Translations under genes and position numbers: made by a program
Assembly: GCF_041860085.1 (NCBI RefSeq)
Contig: NZ_CP124747.1
Span: 3,472,001 to 3,536,000 of the forward strand
Reading direction: 5' to 3'
From: Schlesneria sp. DSM 10557
GTDB lineage: Bacteria > Planctomycetota > Planctomycetia > Planctomycetales > Planctomycetaceae
Length of the DNA stretch: 64,000 bases
Notes under the pieces: model-generated
What the model saw: the letters and a program-made list of their open reading frames with translations, nothing else
Database searches by the model: none
What the model was told of the DNA's origin: nothing
Shown: one piece after another, positions 17,459-26,115 of the stretch
Layout of the letters: each line of letters opens with the position of its first letter
Numbering within the stretch: the stretch's first letter is position 1

Positions 17459-18231
17459 CCCTCGCCATCCGGGGCAATTCTTGCAATGTTTGAGAGGTCG
17501 GCCCACATTCGATTGAGTCGCTCCACGCAGACCAAATCGGCGGGGCGTCACCTCACAGGCGGGCTCACGCCGCACCTCCGCGCGTGCGACAGCCGCCCAA
17601 GACTCAAATCCCGAAAAAGCCTGCGACAAAATTCTTACAAAAGAGAAATATTAAACACTCTTGAAGTGTACGTTTGAACGCAACCCGCAACTTGGCGAGA
17701 GATTGTTGGGAACGTGTTCGAAAATCAAATCCCCAAATGACCAGTACCCCTGAAGCATTTATCTTAGCTCACCGCCACAGCGGGTTTCTCTAAGCAACGC
17801 ATTTTCCGCATTCTTCAAGAAATCCAACAGCCCAGCTTACATTTCTGAGGAAATTGAGAAATCGCGTGGTATGAACAATCCTGAATTCGTGAACCCCCGC
17901 GCGAAAGCCATTCACTTTGAGGCTGGTAATGTAAAAATGGTAGCTACAATACAAGCGGTTGGCATTTTTCAACGCCCCGGCCAAGCGACTTGGCCAGTTG
18001 ACGTTCAGTTTTGGAAGTAAAATTCTCCACGGTGTGGAGATTGGAGTGCCATCTTGCATGCCAGACCGGGGACTGGCATGATGTTCAAGTACCGGTTGCG
18101 ACAGTGAATTACGAGGAGATTCGATCAGACCTGAGATCGACTTCCCTCTTAACCTCATCCAAACTCCCTGGGGACCAGGGAACGAGTCGGTCCGATTTTA
18201 TCAGGCAGGCGGTTAGAAAAAGAGCAAAGCT
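17459..18231. other. Long AT-richer intergenic region upstream of DUF1559 gene
   Basis: About 770 bp without a convincing gene. By eye it is richer in A and T than its neighbours. It contains small hairpins: GGCCAAG/CTTGGCC at 17979-17995 with a 3-base loop, and TCCCTGG/CCAGGGA at 18165-18181, about 50 bp before the DUF1559 start. A leader transcript or regulatory region for the DUF1559 gene is likely. Minus-strand reading at 17790-18158 gives a 122-residue frame with no family character. Confidence 0.5.
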
Positions 18232-19290
18232 TTGTTGCGGCTACGAGAGAACCCTGGTTGTTTTAAACCAACTCAGGCGCGCGTCGGATTCACCCTTATT
18301 GAGCTGTTGGTCGTGATTGCGATCATTTCCTTGCTGGTCAGTTTGTTGCTGCCGGCTGTTCAGCAGGCACGCGAAGCCGCAAATCGGATCCGCTGTCAGA
18401 ATAACCTGAAGCAGCTTGGCCTCGCAATCCACAATTATCACGACACTCACAGCACCTTTCCTATCGGTGGGTTCGTGCAGCCACGGATCATGTCCAGCGG
18501 AGCACAATTTCCGCAGGCCGGCCCGTCGTTTTTTGTGGGCCTGCTTCCTCACCTCGATCAACAGGTCTTGTATAGCAAGCTCAACCTCTCCGCACCTGGA
18601 AGTGGCGATGTCTCGCTGGGACCAAACGGTCCGGCCGTCCGGGGTGCTTACATCCCAGCGTATCGCTGCCCCAGCTCCACTCTTGCCGAATTCTATCCTG
18701 TCGTTGCGATTCCCGTCCTCATGCCCTCGTATGTCGGCATTTCCGGGGCGACTGCGACTTCCCCAGGCAATCCTGATTTCCCGGAAACACGTGTGAAAAA
18801 TTTCGCCGTGTGCTCTGGTGTGGTCGGCCAGATGTCCTGGGGGGGAGTCCTGCTCGCGAATGAAGTCAGGTCGATGCGCGATGTCCAGGACGGTAGCAGC
18901 AGCACCATTGTGATTGCTGAGTCCTCGGCACCCGTGACTGACGCCACCGGCCGAAAGCTCCGCATGGACGGCGGTTATCCAGTCAGTTGGTTGCGCAGCA
19001 CCGACAGTTTTGGGACAGGCGCAAGCTACCAGAACCCCAACTCAAGGTTAGCTACCCGATGCTACAACCTGACCACGGTTCGTCACCCGGTCGGTATGCG
19101 TGAAGCCCCTGTTGAGGGAAGTGCATGCCAGGCGGGCACTCCGAATCGTCCGATCAACTCAGAACATGCTGGTGGCGCCGGAGCGCTTCAGTGTGATGGG
19201 TCAGTCAGGTTTCTGAGCAGCAGTATGGATATGTACCTGCTCAAGGCCCTGGCGACGCGGGACGACGGAGCCGCGATCAGTCTCGACTGA
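18232..19290 (+). CDS. DUF1559 family protein with prepilin-type N-terminus
   Basis: 352 residues from a TTG start. The type IV prepilin-like segment [19 protein letters not shown] is followed by [32 protein letters not shown], the hallmark of the planctomycete DUF1559 (SBP_bac_10) family, and by the C-terminal [19 protein letters not shown] box. Such proteins occur in large numbers in planctomycetes; the N-terminus implies prepilin peptidase processing and a pilus-like or pseudopilin function, which is unproven. No ATG or GTG lies before the prepilin helix in frame; TTG at 18232 or 18235 is the only choice, and the ribosome site is weak. The Cys-rich secreted protein gene begins 78 bp downstream. 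Confidence 0.88.
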   Translation: MLRLRENPGCFKPTQARVGFTLIELLVVIAIISLLVSLLLPAVQQAREAANRIRCQNNLKQLGLAIHNYHDTHSTFPIGGFVQPRIMSSGAQFPQAGPSFFVGLLPHLDQQVLYSKLNLSAPGSGDVSLGPNGPAVRGAYIPAYRCPSSTLAEFYPVVAIPVLMPSYVGISGATATSPGNPDFPETRVKNFAVCSGVVGQMSWGGVLLANEVRSMRDVQDGSSSTIVIAESSAPVTDATGRKLRMDGGYPVSWLRSTDSFGTGASYQNPNSRLATRCYNLTTVRHPVGMREAPVEGSACQAGTPNRPINSEHAGGAGALQCDGSVRFLSSSMDMYLLKALATRDDGAAISLD

Positions 19291-19368
19291 CCACGGACAA
19301 GTCGCTCTCGCGAGTTTTGCTGCGTGTCGAATGGTTTCGAGTCACAAAGTATTGAAGGAGTAAGTACT

Positions 19369-20076
19369 GTGCGGCATTTTCTACTCAGCTTGGCGATTTG
19401 CCTCAGTTCAAGTGTCAGCCTGATGGCGGAGGAATTACGTTACTGTCTTTACTGGCCAGTCTACATCGATGGCGGGACGGCCCTTTATGTATCAGACATG
19501 ATTGACATTTCGAACGCCTACCCCTGCAGCGACGCCTACTTCTGCTACTACTGGGCTGACTCTGACGATCCAAACGTGCCGGAAAACTGCCCTAACTGCG
19601 TCCACACACTGTTCGCCCGAGCAGCAAATGTCAGCTCCAAGGACCAGCCTGCGAAGAAAGATCCTTTTGCCGGGCTCCGGAAGCCTTTTTCAAGCAAATC
19701 GGAATTTGCCCAACTGGTCCCCACGAAATGGCAGCGAATCGATGCCGATGCCGAAGGAACCTATACATGGAATCCCCGTGATGGTGTGACCTGCCAGAAC
19801 AGTCGCGTAGTGACTGTGAAAACCGAATTGGGTGAGAAGGTTCAGGTCAAAATCTTTGACCTCAAGTTCAGCCCAGGCCGCGCAGGTGTCATCCAAAGTT
19901 CCGCTCCGTCCAAGACAGCCAAACTTGGTTATGAGATCACTGATGCATCGCAATCCAATGTTTCGACTTACGTACCTAAGAAGATGCCGAACGTCGATTC
20001 GGCCTACCAGGGCGTGATCAATGTCGATGGCGCTAATTACACTATCATTTCAAAAGCACCACTGTTCCGCGAATAA
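19369..20076 (+). CDS. Cys-rich secreted protein, unknown
   Basis: 235 residues from GTG at 19369, chosen because AAGGAG stands eight bases upstream. A signal peptide (MRHFLLSLAICLSSSVSLMAEE) is followed by a short region with five Cys within about 45 residues (RYCLYW, YPCSD, YFCYYW, ENCPNCV) and an additional TCQNS later. A Lys/Pro-rich linker leads to a C-terminal region of beta-strand character. The family is not recognised. It lies 78 bp after the DUF1559 gene on the same strand and before a clear terminator, so the pair may be one transcript and the protein may be a partner of the DUF1559 filament. Confidence 0.65.
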   Translation: MRHFLLSLAICLSSSVSLMAEELRYCLYWPVYIDGGTALYVSDMIDISNAYPCSDAYFCYYWADSDDPNVPENCPNCVHTLFARAANVSSKDQPAKKDPFAGLRKPFSSKSEFAQLVPTKWQRIDADAEGTYTWNPRDGVTCQNSRVVTVKTELGEKVQVKIFDLKFSPGRAGVIQSSAPSKTAKLGYEITDASQSNVSTYVPKKMPNVDSAYQGVINVDGANYTIISKAPLFRE

Positions 20077-20131
20077 AACGCTCAGCATTGCTGTTCCGAA
20101 CAGCGGAAGTCTCAACTGCCGCTGACATCAG

Positions 20132-20170
20132 AAACTCCCTCACTTCGCCCGTGAGGGAGTTTTCTTTTGG
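20132..20170 (+). terminator. Intrinsic terminator shared by convergent genes
   Basis: Perfect 11-bp stem AACTCCCTCAC (20133-20143) with GTGAGGGAGTT (20151-20161), loop TTCGCCC, then TTCTTTT on the plus strand. The kinase gene on the minus strand ends inside it: its stop codon occupies 20140-20142. It terminates the 19369-20076 gene. Confidence 0.8.
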
Positions 20171-22401
20171 TAAGACATAAAATCAGCAGCGGATCGATGC
20201 GGTCGTGCACTCCGAACAGTTCTGACCCCGGTCCACCCTTCGGTGAAGTACTCGATCTGAACCTTGGAATGCGAAGTTGCTTCTGACGCTTCAGACAAGG
20301 GACCGTTTCGAATAATGCGTGTCCTCGACTCAAGATCGCCGAGCGAGGCCCGTTTCCCTTGAAGCGTACCAGCTGCTGCGGGACGAGTCGCGGTCCACTC
20401 CCACAGCCCCGAGTGAACACCGGAAATTCTCGCATTCTCCAGCCGCCCGTCGCGGTCCGCAGCCGCCTCCAGGGCCGCAAGTTCCGCAGCAAACGGCACT
20501 CGCTTCCCCGTCCGTTCTGCATGTGAAAGAGCCTCGTCATACCTGACTGAAGCCAAGGGCGGCATATCCGATACCTTGGCCCTGTTTGGCGAGAACTGCT
20601 CAATCAAATCCACCTGGACTTCGTTCAGGTCAGCGTAAAACGCGGGAACGACCACCATGTCAGGGGCCGTATTCGTATCCGGAGACATCAGCACGGGCGA
20701 CTCAACCAGCGAGTCTTCCACGTAGAACATCGGGGTAGTCGTGTCCGCCGGAGGAATCACGATCCTCGGCAGCACCACCCGGCCAGAACTGTCTTTCTTC
20801 CAGAAGTTATGGTTACGAGCAAACGAGGCCCCTTCTTCGGCTTCAGGAACGCGCCGGAACACTTCGTGGAATCGAGCCGTGCCGTCGCGACCTCCGCTTC
20901 CATTCAACACAGCGACGATGAAGTAGTCACCTGGTGGCAATTTGGCGCGAAGCGGAGTGACACCGCGTAAATTGTGGATCTTTTCAGGGTCTGGCTCACC
21001 CGTAATGGGGTCAAGTTCGACCGCAGTGATGGAGCAGCCGGGTGGATCTGTCTGAAAGACAACTTGTTGTCGGAACGGGGCAGGCAACGATGCCCACCAG
21101 AAGGTGGCAATCACCCCGACTCCCGCAATCATGCCTAGCCACCAGTGGCGTGCGCGGTGATAGTGCTTCGTCAGCCGTTTGGTCATATGGTAATGCCATG
21201 GCCGCGTCACCCCCTGAATCACCTCACCATCCAGATATCGTTCGAGATCGTTTTGCAGATCCCGCGCATGAGCATATCGGTCTTCGGGAGACTTCTTCAG
21301 ACACTTCAGGCAGATATCTGCCAGGTCGGGGGGAATCCTGGGATTGATCGCCCTGGGATGCACAGGCTCTTCATGAAGAACCTGCGAAATCACCATCAAC
21401 TCTTCGCCACGGAACGGCAACTGTCCCGTCAGCAGTTCGTAAAGAATGACCCCGAGGGAGTAAATGTCACTGCGACGATCCACCGCGTCATGGTCCGCAC
21501 GCGCCTGCTCGGGCGACATATATTCAATCGTGCCCATGACTTTGCCAGGCGTTGCCAGTGCATCGTCACCGAATTCATGCTTCGCGAGACCAAAATCGGC
21601 AATCAGCGGTTCCCCCGCCAGATTCATCAGCACATTCGACGGCTTCAAATCGCGGTGGATCACGCCATTGGTATGAGCGAACTGGACGGCATTCGCGAGC
21701 TTCTTCACCAATTGGGCAGCCGAGATGGGGTCAACGACGCGATCGCGACGCCATTCTTTCAGATTACAGCCCTCAATGTAGTGCGTTACAATGGCAAACG
21801 CGTCTTCATCAATATCGTAAACTTCGACGATATTGGGATGATGCAGTTTCGCATTGGTCTGGGCCTCATGCATGATGGCAGAGAAGTTTCGCGTTGCCGC
21901 AGCGCCTTTGTTGGCCAGCTTGACGGCGACTTCTCGTGTCAACTTGAGATCATAAGCTTTCCAGACCGTTCCAAAGCCCCCCTCTCCGGCTTTCTTGATC
22001 AACTGGAAACGCTTCAGTTGTGGCAAGACTTTCGAGTCAGTTTCTGCATCGGGATTCATCTTAGTTTTGGTGAGCCCCGCCCCTCCCTTTCCCTCGACTA
22101 GTTCTTCATAGAGAGGCTGCAACACGTCGATCGATTCAGGGAAACGCTCGAAGTAGGCCGAGAAATCGGCCGTTCCGCAATGGCGCGCGTACTGGTACTC
22201 GATTTCAACAAGCTTGCGCAGCAGGGGACGTCGCTCTGCCGTCTTGATACGATCGAGGTAGTCTTCGATCTTCGGATTGGCGTTGCTCCAGACTCGCGCA
22301 TCAAACTCATCGCAGATTTTCGCAACCAGATCGTGGGGTGAATAGATCTGCGTCTCTTTATCGGTTAAGACGGTTTTACTCACGTGGAGTTTGCGCGACA
22401 T
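20140..22401 (-). CDS. Transmembrane Ser/Thr protein kinase with degenerate FGE-sulfatase-like C-terminus
   Basis: 753 residues. A cytoplasmic N-terminal region (1-130) precedes a complete Hanks kinase domain: glycine loop GEGGFG (139-144), catalytic Lys in VAVKLA (161), HRDLKPSN (249-256), DFGLA (269-273) and SPEQA. A transmembrane segment at about 420-437 (WWLGMIAGVGVIATFWWA) follows. The outside part has a PEGA-like stretch (FQTDPPGCSITA, LPPGDYFIVAV) and a C-terminal segment from about 581 (DMVVVPAFYADLNEVQV, GLWEWTATRP) that resembles a worn SUMF1/FGE-sulfatase domain. The kinase should sense an external signal. Start at 22401 has GGAAG five bases upstream; an ATG at 22431 is the alternative. 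Confidence 0.9.
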   Translation of the reverse strand: MSRKLHVSKTVLTDKETQIYSPHDLVAKICDEFDARVWSNANPKIEDYLDRIKTAERRPLLRKLVEIEYQYARHCGTADFSAYFERFPESIDVLQPLYEELVEGKGGAGLTKTKMNPDAETDSKVLPQLKRFQLIKKAGEGGFGTVWKAYDLKLTREVAVKLANKGAAATRNFSAIMHEAQTNAKLHHPNIVEVYDIDEDAFAIVTHYIEGCNLKEWRRDRVVDPISAAQLVKKLANAVQFAHTNGVIHRDLKPSNVLMNLAGEPLIADFGLAKHEFGDDALATPGKVMGTIEYMSPEQARADHDAVDRRSDIYSLGVILYELLTGQLPFRGEELMVISQVLHEEPVHPRAINPRIPPDLADICLKCLKKSPEDRYAHARDLQNDLERYLDGEVIQGVTRPWHYHMTKRLTKHYHRARHWWLGMIAGVGVIATFWWASLPAPFRQQVVFQTDPPGCSITAVELDPITGEPDPEKIHNLRGVTPLRAKLPPGDYFIVAVLNGSGGRDGTARFHEVFRRVPEAEEGASFARNHNFWKKDSSGRVVLPRIVIPPADTTTPMFYVEDSLVESPVLMSPDTNTAPDMVVVPAFYADLNEVQVDLIEQFSPNRAKVSDMPPLASVRYDEALSHAERTGKRVPFAAELAALEAAADRDGRLENARISGVHSGLWEWTATRPAAAGTLQGKRASLGDLESRTRIIRNGPLSEASEATSHSKVQIEYFTEGWTGVRTVRSARPHRSAADFMSYQKKTPSRAK

Positions 22402-22798
22402 GACTCTTCCAATCGGGGACAGCCCCACCACCAGACTCGGGGCACTTTTCGATCCGGACAGTTTCGGCGTTTAACTGGTTCATTGTGGGGTTCTCGCGGC
22501 CTGTTCCGCAAGTCGCCACCACATCAAATCGGTCAAATCAGATACTAGAGAGTGCGTCAAACCGAAAAACAGGCTTGACAAATCAGACGTTTCGTCTGTT
22601 AATAGTTATTGCCTTCTCCGCTCCCGCAACAAATGTGCAAAATCACGTCGAATCCCTGGGGCGGCCGAGTCATCTGATCACTCGCATGTACAGAATTCAC
22701 AACACGATTTACAGCCTCGAGATCCGTTCGATCGACCCGTCAACCGTTCTATTTGAGACGTCCTCTCCATAGCCCACAGCCAATGAGAGTGCCTGACC
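22402..22798. other. Intergenic region with putative promoter for PSD1 operon
   Basis: About 400 bp between the divergent kinase and PSD1 genes. It contains the promoter-like element at 22574-22602. No small gene is convincing. Confidence 0.5.
22574..22602 (+). promoter_or_regulatory. Putative sigma-70-type promoter with internal palindrome
   Basis: TTGACA (22574-22579) is separated by exactly 17 bases from GTTAAT (22597-22602), four of six matches to the -10 consensus. The inverted repeat CAGACG-TTT-CGTCTG (22583-22597) fills the spacer, the usual place for a repressor operator. It would drive the PSD1/DUF1501/EF-hand genes with a leader near 190 bases. Confidence 0.4.
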
Positions 22799-24493
22799 AT
22801 GATCCTCAAGAACTGCATCCGCCCCGGGTCGCACTCTCACCCCTTGAGGATGTCCGAAGCAGCATCCGTGCCCCCCTTGAAGCAGCTCCGCGGTGCCACG
22901 GCTTGCCCCCTCTCTGGCGCCCTGTGGGGGATCCTTTTCCTCGGCGCTCTGATTCTATCACGTCCGGTCAAGGCCGACGACGCGCAGCACCTGGCAGACC
23001 TGATTGATCGCCACATCGAAGCTCGCTGGGAATCAGATGGGGTGACCCCTGCACCGATTGCGGACGACGCAGAATACCTGCGCCGGGTATATCTGCACAT
23101 CGGCGGGACGATCCCCACCGTGGCACAGACTCGCCGTTTTCTCGCCAGTGAGTCTCCCCAAAACCGCCGACTCGAGGTCGAAGATCTGCTGGAAGGTCCG
23201 CAATATATCACGAACTTCAGCAACTTCTGGACACGGGTCCTGATGCCCGAATCCGGAACGGACATTCAGAACAGGGCTCAGCGGCCCGGTTTTCAGGCCT
23301 GGCTCCGTCAGCATCTGGCGCGAAACACCCACTACAACGCAATCGTCTACGAACTCCTGACGACTCCACTCGCGGGAGATCGTTCCATGAATGTCGCGAT
23401 GCAATCGACCGGGCCACTTACCCCCATTGCCTTTTTTACCACCAAGCAGATCAAACCAGAGAATCTGGCTGCCGCCACTTCGCGGATGTTCATGGGGATT
23501 CGGATCGAATGTGCTCAATGTCACAATCATCCCCACGACGACTGGAAACAAGAGCAATTCTGGGGCTATGCCGCGTTCTTTGCCGGGATCGAACGCACCA
23601 GCCGGGACGAGAACGCCCTCGGTCAGGTCAAAGAAGTCTTCGATCGGCGCGAATTGACGATTCCCGAACAGGAAACCGTTGTCCAGGCGATGTATCTCGA
23701 CGGAAGCCAGCCCCAATGGCGATCAAAGGTCAGCTCCCGTCGGACACTCGCCGACTGGCTCACAACCAAACAAAATCCTTACTTCTCAAAAGCCGTGGTG
23801 AACCGGCTGTGGGGACACTTCTTCGGCGTCGGAATTGTTGATCCCATCGATGATTTCGGCGGACCGAATCAGCCCAGCCATCCCGAACTGCTCGAAGCGC
23901 TCGCCCTGGATTTTGCCGAACATGATTTTGATTTGAAGTACTTTATCCGGGGCCTGACGGCGTCGAAGACCTACCAGCGATCAAGCCGGATGACACATGC
24001 ATCACAAGGCGAACCACAGCAGTTCGCAAGGATGACGGTTCAGGGACTGACGGGTGAGCAGCTATTTGATTCCATGGCTGTCGCGGTCGGATATCTCGAA
24101 CCCTTCCAGCCGATACAGCCATTTCAGCTCGATCGCCCCGGACCTCGAACGGAATTTCTGGAACTGTTCGATTCGAACAGTGATTCCCCGACCGAGCGTC
24201 AGACATCAATCCTGCAGGCACTGGCAATGATGAACGGTCAGTTTTCGACCTCTGTCACCAGCCTGGAACAAAGTTCGACACTATCCGCCGTTGCGGAATT
24301 TCCCTGGATGAAGACAGCGGACCGGATTGATGCCCTGTATCTGGCCACCCTGACTCGCAAACCGCGACCTGAAGAACGAGAGCGATTAACTCAATACGTC
24401 GACTCTGGCGGCCCTGCGGAAAATCCCAAGCAGGCTCTGGCCGACGTCTTCTGGGCCCTGCTGAACAGCTCGGAATTTCTCTTCAACCACTAA
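22799..24493 (+). CDS. PSD1 family protein, DUF1549/DUF1553, without N-terminal cytochrome domain
   Basis: 564 residues. A transmembrane or signal segment at about 39-58 (GALWGILFLGALILSRPVKA) leads straight into DUF1549 (YLRRVYLHIGGTIPT), which carries a CxxCH motif, CAQCH at 238-242, followed by NHPHDDWKQ. DUF1553 follows with SKAVVNRLWGHFFGVGIVDPIDDF, SHPELLEALA and the ending LADVFWALLNSSEFLFNH. It lacks the PSCyt1 domain present in the protein at 8488. The N-terminus is uncertain: ATG at 22799 has a weak ribosome site and ATG at 22850 would also keep the hydrophobic segment. The DUF1501 gene follows 150 bp later, the usual pairing. Confidence 0.9.
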   Translation: MILKNCIRPGSHSHPLRMSEAASVPPLKQLRGATACPLSGALWGILFLGALILSRPVKADDAQHLADLIDRHIEARWESDGVTPAPIADDAEYLRRVYLHIGGTIPTVAQTRRFLASESPQNRRLEVEDLLEGPQYITNFSNFWTRVLMPESGTDIQNRAQRPGFQAWLRQHLARNTHYNAIVYELLTTPLAGDRSMNVAMQSTGPLTPIAFFTTKQIKPENLAAATSRMFMGIRIECAQCHNHPHDDWKQEQFWGYAAFFAGIERTSRDENALGQVKEVFDRRELTIPEQETVVQAMYLDGSQPQWRSKVSSRRTLADWLTTKQNPYFSKAVVNRLWGHFFGVGIVDPIDDFGGPNQPSHPELLEALALDFAEHDFDLKYFIRGLTASKTYQRSSRMTHASQGEPQQFARMTVQGLTGEQLFDSMAVAVGYLEPFQPIQPFQLDRPGPRTEFLELFDSNSDSPTERQTSILQALAMMNGQFSTSVTSLEQSSTLSAVAEFPWMKTADRIDALYLATLTRKPRPEERERLTQYVDSGGPAENPKQALADVFWALLNSSEFLFNH

Positions 24494-24643
24494 TGACGTC
24501 AGTCTTATCGAGCCAACCCGGAATCAGAAGGCGGAAAGGAACGATGGCCTGAAACTGTGCTCTGGTGTCACGCAGTCTCATGTCCTTCGGTCTCTTGCAA
24601 GCCGCCACCGCGAAACATCCCAACCTCAGACCGGAGCATGACC

Positions 24644-25996
24644 ATGGCTGCTGAGTCTTCCCTTTCCCGTCGCGACATGATGAAACGGCTGTCCGCCTAT
24701 GGAGCCTTCGGCGCTTCCATGTCGGGCTGGCTTCCCGCATTCGCGAACAACACCGCCGGTCAAACAACGGAACGTCAGCGATCAGTGATCCTCCTGTGGA
24801 TGACAGGTGGCCCTCCCCAGACAGACACGTTCGACATGAAACCGGGCCACGCGAACGGAGGACAATTCAAACCGATCGAGACTTCCGTTCCAGGGATTCA
24901 GATCTGCGAGCATCTTCCGCAAGTCGCGCGGCTGATGCAGTACTGTGCCCCCATCCGTTCGATGAGCACCAAGGAAGGAGACCATACGCGGGCCACCTAC
25001 CTGCTCCGTACCGGCAATCTGCCGCAAGGTCCCATTGATTACCCCACGCTTGGATCGCTCTTCAGCAAGGAACTGGGGCAAGAAGACTCGGATCTCCCGA
25101 ATTTTGTCGCGGTCGCACCCTACACACAGTTCAGCCCGGCAGCCTACGGGCCAGGGTTTCTCGGTCCCAAGTTCGCCCCCCTCATCGTGGGCGATGCCAA
25201 CCCGCTCGGGAACGCGAACCAGATGAACTACGACCGGTCACTGGCCGTCAAGAACCTGTCGCTACCCCAGGGAATCGACATCGCACGGGCGGATGCACGG
25301 TTATCTCTCCTGGCGGACATGGAAACGGACTTTGCAAGTACCCGGCCGGGACTCACGGCCGAAAGCCACCAGTCAGCCTACTCCGCAGCGGTCCGTATGA
25401 TGCGTTCAGAAGCGGTTAAAGCCTTTAATCTCGATGACGAAAACGCGAAGCTTCGTGACGCGTACGGACGTAATCAGTTCGGCCAGGCCTGCCTGCTTGC
25501 GCGAAGACTCGTGGAACGAGGCGTCCCGTTCGTGGAGGTTTCGCTAAATGGCCTGGGTAATGGCCAGTCATTCGCGTGGGACACTCACTTGCAAAACTTC
25601 ACATCCGTCAAAGGTCTGCTGGAGGCCCTGGACCCCGCCTGGGCGACGCTGATGACCGACCTGAAGGATCGCGGGCTGCTTGATTCAACCATGATTGTGT
25701 GGATGGGAGAATTCGGACGCACCCCGCGAATCAATGAACAGGCGGGTCGCGATCACTTCCCAAATGCCTGGTCGACCGTGCTCTGCGGTGGAGGGATCCG
25801 GGGTGGACAAGTCGTCGGGAAAACGAGCGAAGATGGAATGAAGGTCGAAGAGCGTCCCGTTTCCGTCCAGGATCTCTTCGCGACTCTGTGCAAAGGGCTG
25901 GGGCTGGATTCGATGAAGCAGAACATCTCGAACGTGGGTCGCCCTATTCGACTCGCAGATCCGACTGCCAAACCGATCGAAGAAATCGTCGGCTGA
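24644..25996 (+). CDS. DUF1501 family protein with Tat signal
   Basis: 450 residues. It begins MAAESSLSRRDMMKRLSAYG, a Tat signal with the twin arginines at 9-10, then ILLWMTGGPPQTDTFDMKP, IRSMSTKEGDHTRATYLLRTG, and MIVWMGEFGRTPRINEQAGRDHF, the DUF1501 landmarks. The start at 24644 has CGGAG eight bases upstream and is preferred to the ATG six bases earlier. DUF1501 proteins pair with PSD1 proteins in planctomycetes; the shared function is unknown, and a link to degradation of complex polymers is only a hypothesis in the field. The EF-hand gene follows 119 bp downstream. Confidence 0.92.
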   Translation: MAAESSLSRRDMMKRLSAYGAFGASMSGWLPAFANNTAGQTTERQRSVILLWMTGGPPQTDTFDMKPGHANGGQFKPIETSVPGIQICEHLPQVARLMQYCAPIRSMSTKEGDHTRATYLLRTGNLPQGPIDYPTLGSLFSKELGQEDSDLPNFVAVAPYTQFSPAAYGPGFLGPKFAPLIVGDANPLGNANQMNYDRSLAVKNLSLPQGIDIARADARLSLLADMETDFASTRPGLTAESHQSAYSAAVRMMRSEAVKAFNLDDENAKLRDAYGRNQFGQACLLARRLVERGVPFVEVSLNGLGNGQSFAWDTHLQNFTSVKGLLEALDPAWATLMTDLKDRGLLDSTMIVWMGEFGRTPRINEQAGRDHFPNAWSTVLCGGGIRGGQVVGKTSEDGMKVEERPVSVQDLFATLCKGLGLDSMKQNISNVGRPIRLADPTAKPIEEIVG

Positions 25997-26115
25997 ACCA
26001 CCCTGCAAGACGGCTGAAATGGAATTCGCCTTTCGGGTGAAGTTGCAGCGAGACCGCACTTCGAAAACTCATCTGGCCGCACCAACCCCAACATCAGAAG
26101 TGCCTCGGTGTCATT

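Noticed and set aside
17790-18158. 122-codon minus-strand reading frame in the long intergenic region
   Set aside because: No ribosome site, no family character, AT-richer surroundings. It could still be a real small gene but cannot be supported.
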